64,000 nucleotides of DNA. It comes from Hymenobacter sp. UV11. GTDB taxonomy: Bacteria; Bacteroidota; Bacteroidia; Cytophagales; Hymenobacteraceae. The notes below the pieces were generated by a model. The model worked only from the letters and a program-made list of their open reading frames with translations, did no database searches and was not told the origin of the DNA. Positions within the stretch are counted from its first letter, which is position 1. Each line of letters opens with the position of its first letter. The stretch spans positions 1 to 64,000 of the forward strand of contig NZ_SRII01000010.1 of assembly GCF_004684095.1 (NCBI RefSeq), read 5' to 3'. The position numbers were made by a program, and so were the translations under genes. Below are positions 1 through 7,043 of the stretch, in pieces.

Positions 1-50
1 GTGCGCCTATGGTACTGCCTTCACCGGTGGGAGAGTCGGTCGCCGCCAAT
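1..50 (+). rRNA. rrf: 5S ribosomal RNA, 3' end (partial)
   Basis: The first 50 bases contain the conserved 3' part of bacterial 5S rRNA: a TGGTACTGCC stretch, then GGGAGAGTCGGTCGCCGCCA. They are followed directly by a strong terminator. The 5' part lies outside the window, so this is the end of an rRNA operon transcribed on the + strand. The exact 3' end is estimated. Confidence 0.85.
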
Positions 51-59
51 TTCTGCACC

Positions 60-109
60 AGAGCCCCCGGCCAAGCGCTTTTATCAGCGCCCGGCCGGGG
101 GCTCTTTGC
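60..109 (+). terminator. Rho-independent terminator of the rRNA operon
   Basis: A 13-bp perfect stem (60-72 with 93-105, arms AGAGCCCCCGGCC and its complement) is followed by a short T-rich tract. It lies immediately after the 5S rRNA end. Confidence 0.85.
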
Positions 110-216
110 GTTTATATTGCCTTAGCCAGAAGGGATTAATGCATCTTTCAAGTCTCATTGTAATTGCTTTTATATGATAGGATGATTTTGCGGAATTATG
201 CTGAAATTTGCGATTA

Positions 217-819
217 ATGTCTGTCTTTATCGCATACCTGCAACTAGGGTTTCTGCATATTTGTAGCTGGCAAGCCACTGACCATTTGACTTTCCTGTTG
301 GCGCTGTGTGCACCTTACGTGCTGGCCGATTGGCAGCGCGTGGTAGCGCTAGTTACAAGTTTTACTGTGGGCCACTCTATCACGCTGGCACTGGCTACCT
401 TAAGCGTGGTAGGGGTGAATACTACGTTAGTGGAAACGCTGATTCCAGTTACGATAATGGTGACGGCGTTAGTAAATATGTATAAGGCTGGTCCTGCATT
501 GGTACGCCGGCCGCGCCGCGAAGTGCCCATTTGGTGGACGGCCCCTAACGCGCTGGCGGCAGCTTTTGGGCTTATTCATGGGCTTGGCTTTTCAAGCTAT
601 CTGCGCACCTTATTGGGGCAGCAAAGCCGTCCGGTGACTGAATTGCTGTCGTTTAACCTAGGCGTGGAGTTGGGGCAGCTGCTAGTTGTCAGCATGGTGC
701 TACTGGTAGGGTTCGTGGTATTGCGAATAGTGGGGGTAGTTCGTCGTGATTGGATACTGACTACTAGCGGCGCGGCGCTGGGAGTAGCTACACTGTTGCT
801 GTTACAACTACATAGATAG
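217..819 (+). CDS. HupE/UreJ-like membrane protein
   Basis: A 200-residue hydrophobic protein with about six predicted membrane segments. Near its N-terminus the pattern G(F/L)LHI...ATDHLTFLLAL, and further on the second motif FGLIHGLGFSS, fit the HupE/UreJ_2 family. Members are inner-membrane proteins often linked to nickel or other metal uptake, but many Bacteroidota copies have no known substrate. The ATG at 217 was chosen over an upstream TTG at 208 because the longer form adds only three residues. No hydrogenase or urease gene is nearby, so the metal link is unsupported here. The gene stands alone downstream of the rRNA operon. Confidence 0.7.
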   Translation: MSVFIAYLQLGFLHICSWQATDHLTFLLALCAPYVLADWQRVVALVTSFTVGHSITLALATLSVVGVNTTLVETLIPVTIMVTALVNMYKAGPALVRRPRREVPIWWTAPNALAAAFGLIHGLGFSSYLRTLLGQQSRPVTELLSFNLGVELGQLLVVSMVLLVGFVVLRIVGVVRRDWILTTSGAALGVATLLLLQLHR

Positions 820-959
820 CTATTTTAGGGTAGGTAGCGCAGGTTGAAACAATGGCTGGCAATCAAAATCAGAAATGCAATTGATATAGGCTGGTTATCC
901 AGCAACCCGCTGTGTATCTTCGCCGACTTTAGGACTTGACTCTTTTTTACTTTCACTTT

Positions 960-3386
960 ATGCGTATCTCGCTACTGGCCTTGGGGCTGGGGCTGCTGCT
1001 GGCTCCGGCGCTTGGCCGGGCCCAGACCACCAACTCCGGAACTGATAAATTCGCGCAGCTCGAAACGATGCTGCCTACCCCCAACTCGTACCGTACCGCC
1101 AGTGGCGCGCCCGGCCCGGAGTACTGGCAGCAGCGCGCCGACTACAACATCCGCGTTAGTCTTGATGACCAGAAACAGGCAGTTACGGGCTCTGAAACAA
1201 TAACGTATACGAACTTGTCGCCCGATGTGCTGCCTTACCTGTGGGTGCAACTCGACCAAAATATCCTAGCCAAGAACTCGATAACTACGGCTACCAACGT
1301 GGGGCAGGTGACCAACGGCCGGCTCTCGTTTCAGGAATTGGACAATCAGCTTTCTACGGCTGAATTTGACGGAGGCTACAAGATTGGGGCGGTGACTGAT
1401 GCTAGCGGCAAGCCGTTGCACTACGTCATCAACCACACTATGATGCGTATTGACCTGCCTACCCCCCTGCGGCCCAAGCAAGCGGTGTCGTTTCGGGTGA
1501 AGTGGAGCTATAACGTGAGCGACCAGCTCAAAATTAATGAGCGCAGCGGCTACGAGTACTTTCCGGCCGATAAGAACTACTTGTACGAAATTGCGCAGTT
1601 TTATCCCCGCATGGCGGTGTATTCGGACGCGACGGGCTGGCAAAACAAGCAGTTTTTGGGTAATGGCGAGTTTACGCTGCCTTTTGGTGACTACCGGGTA
1701 AGCATTACGGCTCCGGCTGACCACGTAGTAGGTGCTACCGGCACACTCCAGAACCCTGAGCAGGTGCTTACCGCTGCCCAGCGCCAGCGCTTGGCCCAAG
1801 CCCGCAACGCTAAGAAGCCGGTGCTTATCGTGACGCAAGACGAAGCCACGCGCAACGAAAGCAGCCACGCCACGGGCACCAAAACCTGGACCTTCGCCGC
1901 CAAAAACGTGCGTGACTTTGCCTGGGCCAGCTCGCGTAAATTCATTTGGGATGCCATGGGGATTACGCAGAGTGGCAAGCCGGTTCTGTGCATGAGCTAC
2001 TACCCCAAGGAAGGCAACCCGCTGTGGGGTCAGTACTCGACCGAGGTGGTGGCGCATACCATCAAGACGTATTCGAAATTTACCATTCCTTACGCCTACC
2101 CGGTAGCCATTTCGGTGCACGGGCCGGTGGGCGGCATGGAATACCCGATGATTTGCTTCAATGGCGGCCGACCTGAGAAGGACGGTACATACTCGGCTGA
2201 CCGGAAATACGGGATGATTTCGGTGATTATCCACGAAGTGGGCCACAACTTCTTCCCGATGATTGTGAACTCGGATGAGCGCCAGTGGACCTGGATGGAC
2301 GAAGGCCTGAACACCTTTTGCCAGTACCTAACCGAGCAGGAATGGGAGCGCAATTACCCCAGCCGCCGTGGTGAGCCCAAAAATATTGTGGACTACATGC
2401 GCACCGATAAGAGCCTGCAATCGCCGATTATGACCAACTCGGAGTCGGTATTGCAGTTTGGTAACAATGCTTACGGCAAGCCCGCCACGGCCCTCAATAT
2501 CCTGCGTGAGACGGTGATGGGCCGTGAGCTGTTCGACTACGCTTTTAAGACCTACGCCACGCGCTGGGCCTATAAGCACCCACAGCCGGCCGACTTTTTC
2601 CGTACCATGGAAGATGCCTCGGCGGTAGACCTCGACTGGTTCTGGCGCGGTTGGTTCTACGGTACCGACCGTTGCGACATCTCGCTCGACGGCGTGAAGT
2701 ATTTCCGCCCCAACACCAAGAACCCCGGCCTCGAAAACGCCCGCATGCAGAACGAGCGCCAGGGCCAGGTGCCTACCCTCTCGGCGCAGCGCAATGCCAC
2801 CGACCTCAAGACCACAGCCGTGGATGACAAGCCCGACCTCAAGGACTTTTACAACGGCTACGACCCGCTGACCGTGACGGAGGCCGATAAACAGCGCTAT
2901 TTCCAGTACCTGAGCACCCTCAACCCGCAGCAGCAAACGCGCCTCAACGGCAACCTGAACCTCTACGAGCTGAGCCTGCACAACGTGGGCGGGCTGGTGA
3001 TGCCGGTTGTCATTCAGATGACCTATGACGATGGTACGCAGGATATTGTGAATATTCCGGCCGAAATCTGGCGTAAGAACAACGAACAGGTAACCAAGCT
3101 CATCGTATCGCCCAAAAACGTGGTGTCGTTCGTGCTCGACCCTTATCAGCAGACCGCCGACACCGACCTGAGCAACAACGCCTACCCCCGCCAGCCGGTG
3201 GCTTCGCGCTTCGAGATGTTCCAGACCGGGCAGTTGGGCAACAACGCTCAGCAGCCGCTCAACCCTATGCAGCAAGCCGCCCGCGCCACGCCCGGCACCA
3301 CCGACAAGCCGGCCCCGCCCTCGCCCATGCAGCGCAAGGAGGACAAGCCCAACCCCGGTGGCCGCCCGGCCACCGGCAACCGCTAA
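960..3386 (+). CDS. Secreted M1 family (gluzincin) metallopeptidase
   Basis: An 808-residue protein that starts with a signal peptide (ATG at 960, cleavage expected after GRAQ, about residue 22). An upstream TTG at 936 would place charged and aromatic residues ahead of the signal and is less likely. Zinc site HEVGH is at residues 425-429, with the third ligand Glu at 448 in WMDEGLN, the HEXXH-X18-E spacing of M1 aminopeptidases. GGMEYPM near residue 391 corresponds to the family GxMEN exopeptidase motif, with Tyr in place of Asn. The N-terminal half is the beta-sandwich M1 domain. The C-terminus is a proline-rich, low-complexity tail. It probably hydrolyses peptides in the periplasm or outside the cell. 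Single gene with its own terminator. Confidence 0.9.
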   Translation: MRISLLALGLGLLLAPALGRAQTTNSGTDKFAQLETMLPTPNSYRTASGAPGPEYWQQRADYNIRVSLDDQKQAVTGSETITYTNLSPDVLPYLWVQLDQNILAKNSITTATNVGQVTNGRLSFQELDNQLSTAEFDGGYKIGAVTDASGKPLHYVINHTMMRIDLPTPLRPKQAVSFRVKWSYNVSDQLKINERSGYEYFPADKNYLYEIAQFYPRMAVYSDATGWQNKQFLGNGEFTLPFGDYRVSITAPADHVVGATGTLQNPEQVLTAAQRQRLAQARNAKKPVLIVTQDEATRNESSHATGTKTWTFAAKNVRDFAWASSRKFIWDAMGITQSGKPVLCMSYYPKEGNPLWGQYSTEVVAHTIKTYSKFTIPYAYPVAISVHGPVGGMEYPMICFNGGRPEKDGTYSADRKYGMISVIIHEVGHNFFPMIVNSDERQWTWMDEGLNTFCQYLTEQEWERNYPSRRGEPKNIVDYMRTDKSLQSPIMTNSESVLQFGNNAYGKPATALNILRETVMGRELFDYAFKTYATRWAYKHPQPADFFRTMEDASAVDLDWFWRGWFYGTDRCDISLDGVKYFRPNTKNPGLENARMQNERQGQVPTLSAQRNATDLKTTAVDDKPDLKDFYNGYDPLTVTEADKQRYFQYLSTLNPQQQTRLNGNLNLYELSLHNVGGLVMPVVIQMTYDDGTQDIVNIPAEIWRKNNEQVTKLIVSPKNVVSFVLDPYQQTADTDLSNNAYPRQPVASRFEMFQTGQLGNNAQQPLNPMQQAARATPGTTDKPAPPSPMQRKEDKPNPGGRPATGNR

Positions 3387-3391
3387 AAGCC

Positions 3392-3424
3392 AAAAGGGCC
3401 AGCCGAATTCGGCTGGCCCTTTTC
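3392..3424 (+). terminator. Terminator after the M1 peptidase gene
   Basis: An almost perfect palindrome (AAAAGGGCCAGCCGA, short loop, complementary arm ending in TTTT) begins 5 bases after the stop codon. Because both flanks are A/T rich it could work in both directions. Confidence 0.85.
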
Positions 3425-3573
3425 AATTCTCTGCGAGAGAATTAGCGGCGCGGGCGGGTTATTCGGTAAAAATTGCCGGATGCTGGTCATAACCGACGAG
3501 TTGGTGCTGAGGTTGCCGAAGGCCATGTCGCCGGTATGCTGCCAGTACTTGACGTTTTGGATGCGGCGGCGTT
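3425..3573 (-). pseudogene. Possible minus-strand coding remnant
   Basis: Read on the minus strand, this non-coding stretch gives a plausible protein-like segment containing RRRIQNVKYWQHTGDMAF and NLSTNSSVMTSIRQFLPN. The frame has no credible start: upstream it runs through a GGGTAGGG repeat into the AraC gene promoter. Downstream it runs through the M1 terminator to a stop. The normal-looking composition suggests the C-terminal relic of a lost gene convergent with the M1 gene. I do not recognise the family, and it may be chance in GC-rich DNA. Confidence 0.25.
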
Positions 3574-3671
3574 CGAGCAGGGGAAGGGGGGTAGGGGGTA
3601 GTAAAACAAAGCTACTAGAAGCACTGCTGAAACAGCGCCTATTGCCAGCCAGCCGCTTTCTTGCAGCCTGT

Positions 3672-4544
3672 ATGAAGCCCCTTACCTTGCCTGTGTTGCC
3701 ATTAGCGTCTTTTCCGCCGCCGCCTACGGCCCCCGCCGGGCGCCGGCCCTATTATGTGCAGCGGCTGGAAACTCACGCCGCGCGGTTTCCGGGCGTGAGC
3801 GCGCCGCACAGCCACGACTTCTACCTGCTGCTCTACATTACCCGGGGCAGCGGCGGGCATACTATTGATTTGCAGGTATATGAGCTACGGCCGGGCGCGC
3901 TGTTTTTTCTGGCGCCGGGGCAGGTGCACGGTTGGGAGCTGAGCGACGACGCGGCCGGCTACATCGTTTTTTTTGAGGCCGAGTTTTACCAGCGGCGCTA
4001 CCCGGCCGGGCGCTTGCAGGGCTACCCGTTTTTTGATGCCCGCCACCCGCCGGTGCGCTACCTGCCCGCGCCCGACAACGCCCTGGCGCCGCTGCTGGGC
4101 CAAATGTGGCAAGAAGCAGGCCCGCCCGCTACCCCCGACGACGACGTGGTAGCGGCCTACCTGTTTTTGGTGCTGGAGCTGGCGGCGCGCCACTACCCGG
4201 CTGCGGCCGCGCCCGAGGCGGCGCTGGGCAGCCAGCAGGTGCGGGCCTTCAGCGCATTGCTCAATGAGAATTTTCGGGAGGCGAAGACGGTAGGTTTCTA
4301 TGCTGATAAGCTGAACGTTACGCCCAATCACCTCACAGCCATCTGCCAGCGCGTGGTGGGCCACCCGGCGCGCGACCTCATTATGGCCCGCGTGATGGCC
4401 GAAGCTCAGCGCCTATTGCGCCATTCGGCTGGCCCGGTGGCCGAAGTAGCTGCTGCCCTGGGCTACGACGATGCCTCGTACTTCAGCCGGGCCTTCAAAA
4501 AACACGTAGGAGTTACTCCCGATGCTTTCCGTCGGCAGCGTTGA
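3672..4544 (+). CDS. AraC family transcriptional regulator
   Basis: A 290-residue regulator. The N-terminal half is a cupin sensor domain (PHSHDFYLLLYITRG and ALFFLAPGQVHGWE are typical metal or sugar binding cupin strands). The C-terminal third is the double helix-turn-helix of AraC/XylS proteins, with LNVTPNHLTAICQRV as the first HTH and VAAALGYDDASYFSRAFKK as the second. ATG 3672 was chosen because the 64 upstream codons cover a GGGTAGGG repeat and look non-coding. It may regulate an adjacent gene, but no operator is evident and the effector is unknown. Confidence 0.88.
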   Translation: MKPLTLPVLPLASFPPPPTAPAGRRPYYVQRLETHAARFPGVSAPHSHDFYLLLYITRGSGGHTIDLQVYELRPGALFFLAPGQVHGWELSDDAAGYIVFFEAEFYQRRYPAGRLQGYPFFDARHPPVRYLPAPDNALAPLLGQMWQEAGPPATPDDDVVAAYLFLVLELAARHYPAAAAPEAALGSQQVRAFSALLNENFREAKTVGFYADKLNVTPNHLTAICQRVVGHPARDLIMARVMAEAQRLLRHSAGPVAEVAAALGYDDASYFSRAFKKHVGVTPDAFRRQR

Positions 4545-4596
4545 TTTGTGCGGTTTTTGCCCGCATGCGGCTCTGGCAGGGGGGTAGGGCGGCCGG

Positions 4597-4604
4597 TACC
4601 TTTG
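4597..4604 (+). promoter_or_regulatory. Bacteroidota -7 promoter element for the DUF983 gene
   Basis: TACCTTTG matches the TAnnTTTG consensus exactly. It lies 27 bases before the ATG at 4632, giving a leader of about 20 bases. No clear -33 TTG at the usual spacing. Confidence 0.45.
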
Positions 4605-4631
4605 CCAGGTCATTTCAGTAGTTCGTTTCCT

Positions 4632-5042
4632 ATGTCCACTTCGGCCGCTCCCATCGAATCTTCTGCGCTCGCCTTGTTGGCGCTGCGTTGCCCGCGCTGC
4701 CATCAGGGCGAGCTGTTTTTGTACCCCGCCACCAACCTCACCAAGTTTACGGACATGCCCGCCGAGTGCCCCGTGTGCGGGCAAACCTACGAACCCGAGC
4801 CGGGCTTCTACTTCGGGGCCATGTATATCAGCTTTGGCTTCGCGCTGGCTATCTTTCTGTTCTGTGGTATCGCGCTCTATTACCTGGCCAACGACCCCGA
4901 ATCGTGGGTGTATGTGAGCACAGTAGCCATCATCAGCATAGCCCTTACCCCGCTCATTTTTCGCTACTCCCGTGCCATCATGCTGTACCTGTTTGGCGGT
5001 ACCCGCTACAACCCGCAGTGGCGTGCACGCCACTCGCATTAG
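4632..5042 (+). CDS. DUF983 family membrane protein
   Basis: A 136-residue protein with an N-terminal zinc-ribbon-like pattern (RCPRCHQGELF and ECPVCGQTYEPEPGFYFGAMY, two CxxC pairs) followed by two membrane segments. This is the layout of DUF983 proteins. The molecular role of the family is not established. In Proteobacteria some members lie near cytochrome oxidase genes, which are absent here. The ATG at 4632 was chosen because it follows a good -7 element and the upstream TTG reads through non-conserved sequence. Confidence 0.85.
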   Translation: MSTSAAPIESSALALLALRCPRCHQGELFLYPATNLTKFTDMPAECPVCGQTYEPEPGFYFGAMYISFGFALAIFLFCGIALYYLANDPESWVYVSTVAIISIALTPLIFRYSRAIMLYLFGGTRYNPQWRARHSH

Positions 5043-5066
5043 TGGTAGCAACGGAATGCACGGTAT

Positions 5067-5098
5067 AAGGTCTGCTAAGTAATTAGCGGACCTTTTTT
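5067..5098 (+). terminator. Terminator after the DUF983 gene
   Basis: A stem of AAGGTCTGCTA with TAGCGGACCTT (one G-T pair) is followed by six T residues, 25 bases after the stop codon. Confidence 0.8.
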
Positions 5099-5156
5099 GG
5101 GTAAAGCGGGTGCAGCTGCTGTGCATTGCAGCTGAGTGAGTTGAATATGTTCTACG

Positions 5157-5173
5157 CTTAAGATTAGCTTAAG
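5157..5173 (+). promoter_or_regulatory. Paired CTTAAG sites upstream of the aldehyde oxidoreductase genes
   Basis: Two CTTAAG palindromes 5 bases apart (5157-5162 and 5168-5173) together form a larger dyad, about 100 bases before paoA. The spacing of one helical turn resembles an operator. No protein can be assigned and no matched promoter is seen, so this is only a candidate site. Confidence 0.25.
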
Positions 5174-5273
5174 AGCTGGTTGCCGGAATAGTAGAAAAAG
5201 CAGAATAAACATGAACAATAAGCCAGGGCAAAACGTACTGACCAGTCGATTGTCTCCCTACTATTAACTACTT

Positions 5274-5921
5274 ATGCAGCCCGACGACCAAGTCCCCAAC
5301 CCGGCTACCCCCGCGCCAACTGGCCCTTCGCGCCGCACATTCCTGAAGCAGACGGGGGGCCTGCTGGGCGTGGCGCTGGCCCCACCCATCGCGAGCCAGG
5401 CTGAGGCCATTGCGGATAAGATGGCCCCGGCCAGTCCGATTCTCTCGGGCCAGACTAATATCAGCCTGAATATCAATGGCCAGGCTAAGAACCTGCGCAT
5501 TGAGCCCCGCACCACGTTGCTCGACGCCCTGCGCGAAAACCTTGACCTGACGGGTACCAAAAAAGGCTGCGACCACGGCCAGTGCGGCGCTTGTACCGTA
5601 CTCGTGGATGGTAAGCGTGTGAACTCGTGCCTCACGCTGGCCGTGATGGCTCAGGGCAAGCCCATTACCACCATCGAAGGATTGGCGAAGGGCGACGAGC
5701 TGCACCCGATGCAGGAGGCCTTCCTCAAGCACGATGGCTTCCAGTGCGGCTATTGCACGCCGGGCCAAATCATGAGCGGTGTAGCCTGCGTGAAAGAAGG
5801 CCACGCCACCACCGACGACCAGGCTCGCGAGTGGATGAGCGGTAACCTCTGCCGCTGCGGCGCCTACCCCAACATTCTGGCCGCCGTGCGCGAAGTGGCT
5901 GCCCAACAAGCAAAAGGTTAG
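5274..5921 (+). CDS. paoA: Aldehyde oxidoreductase, [2Fe-2S] subunit (PaoA/YagT type), Tat exported
   Basis: A 215-residue small subunit of a xanthine-oxidase-family enzyme. The N-terminus carries a twin-arginine signal (SRRTFLKQTGG, about residues 20-30), so the complex is sent folded to the periplasm. The first cluster ligands are in GCDHGQCGACTVLVDG plus a later NSC. The second cluster ligands are in CGYCTPGQ and CRCGAYPN. It passes electrons from the molybdenum subunit to FAD. It is followed after 4 bases by paoB, then paoC, as in E. coli paoABC. Annotators may simply call it a (2Fe-2S)-binding protein; the aldehyde substrate is inferred from family similarity. Confidence 0.9.
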   Translation: MQPDDQVPNPATPAPTGPSRRTFLKQTGGLLGVALAPPIASQAEAIADKMAPASPILSGQTNISLNINGQAKNLRIEPRTTLLDALRENLDLTGTKKGCDHGQCGACTVLVDGKRVNSCLTLAVMAQGKPITTIEGLAKGDELHPMQEAFLKHDGFQCGYCTPGQIMSGVACVKEGHATTDDQAREWMSGNLCRCGAYPNILAAVREVAAQQAKG

Positions 5922-5925
5922 TCCG

Positions 5926-6903
5926 ATGAACAATTTTAGCTATACCCAGGCCGCTTCCACCAAGGAGGCCACGGCTGCCAAGGCGGCCGACAAGCAGGCC
6001 GCATTCATCGGCGGCGGCACCACGCTTATCGACCTGATGAAGTCGGATATTGAGGAGCACTCGCTGCTTATTGATATCAACAGGCTCTCGATGCTAGGCA
6101 TCGAAAACCCGGCTACCGGCTTGCGCATCGGCGCGCTGGAGCGCATGAGCGATGTGGGCGAGCACCCGCTGGTGGTGCAGAACTACCCCGTTATTTCGCA
6201 GTCGCTGCTGGCCTCGGCCTCGCCGCAGCTGCGCAACATGGCCAGTATGGGCGGCAATCTGCTGCAACGCACCCGCTGCGGCTACTTCCGCGACACTGCG
6301 TTTCCGTGCAACAAGCGGGTGCCCGGCTCGGGGTGCCCCGCCCAAACCGGCGATAACCGCACGCTTGCCATCCTGGGCGGCAGCACTAGCTGCATCGCCA
6401 CCCACGCCTCCGACCTGGCCGTGGCGCTGGTGGCCCTTGAGGCTAAGCTGACGCTGGAAAGCCCTAAGGGCACGACCCGCACTGTGCCGCTGGCTGATTT
6501 TTATAAGCTGCCCGGCTCGACGCCCAACATCGAAAACCACCTGGCGCCCGGCGAATTGATTACCGCCATTACGGTGCCAGCCGCGGCGCATGCCCGCAAG
6601 TCGCACTACCTCAAGGTGCGCGACCGCGCGTCGTACGCCTACGCGCTGGTATCGGCGGCGGTAGGCTTGGATGTGCAGGGTGGCACCATCCGCTCGGCAC
6701 GGGTGGCGCTGGGGGGGGTAGGGACCGTGCCGTGGCGCGTGCCCGCCGTGGAGAAATACCTGGTGGGCAAGCCCGCCACGGAAGACAATTTCCGCGCTGC
6801 CGCCGCCCTGGCCGTGCGTGATGCTAAGCCCTACGAGCACAATAAATTCAAGCTGGAGCTGGCGCAGCGCACCATCGTGCGCGCTTTGCTCGAGGTAGCT
6901 TAA
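5926..6903 (+). CDS. paoB: Aldehyde oxidoreductase, FAD and [4Fe-4S] subunit (PaoB/YagS type)
   Basis: A 325-residue FAD-binding subunit of the CO dehydrogenase/xanthine dehydrogenase family. The FAD pyrophosphate loop is at FIGGGTTLIDLMK near residues 26-38. The region RTRCGYFRD, CNKRVPGSGC and a later Cys in TSCIATHASD reproduces the extra [4Fe-4S] insert known from E. coli PaoB, which separates it from ordinary XdhB proteins. The C-terminal third is the CO_deh_flav_C domain. It is coupled to paoA by a 4-base gap. It lies in the cytoplasm only until the complex is exported with the Tat signal of PaoA. Confidence 0.9.
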   Translation: MNNFSYTQAASTKEATAAKAADKQAAFIGGGTTLIDLMKSDIEEHSLLIDINRLSMLGIENPATGLRIGALERMSDVGEHPLVVQNYPVISQSLLASASPQLRNMASMGGNLLQRTRCGYFRDTAFPCNKRVPGSGCPAQTGDNRTLAILGGSTSCIATHASDLAVALVALEAKLTLESPKGTTRTVPLADFYKLPGSTPNIENHLAPGELITAITVPAAAHARKSHYLKVRDRASYAYALVSAAVGLDVQGGTIRSARVALGGVGTVPWRVPAVEKYLVGKPATEDNFRAAAALAVRDAKPYEHNKFKLELAQRTIVRALLEVA

Positions 6904-7043
6904 TTCAATTGTCAGTTATCAATCATCAGTTATCAGGTGCGATAGCCAGTACGGCTGAGCAGCCAGTAATTAAACGGATGCCGATAGCTGATAATCGTGA
7001 ACTGGTAATTGATAACTGTTAATTTATAATTGGTAATTGACTT
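6904..7043. repeat. AT-rich inverted repeat between paoB and paoC
   Basis: Short related words (AGTTATCA, AATTGGTAATTG and their complements) recur. CAGTTATCAAT at 6913-6923 pairs with ATTGATAACTG at 7008-7018. The AT-rich composition contrasts with the flanking genes. It looks like an interspersed repeat inserted in an operon otherwise tightly packed. Confidence 0.6.

Noticed and set aside
1266..2246. 326-codon open frame on the minus strand
   Set aside because: Antisense to the M1 peptidase, rich in Arg, His and Val as expected from the complement of GC-rich coding DNA; the plus-strand gene has catalytic motifs.
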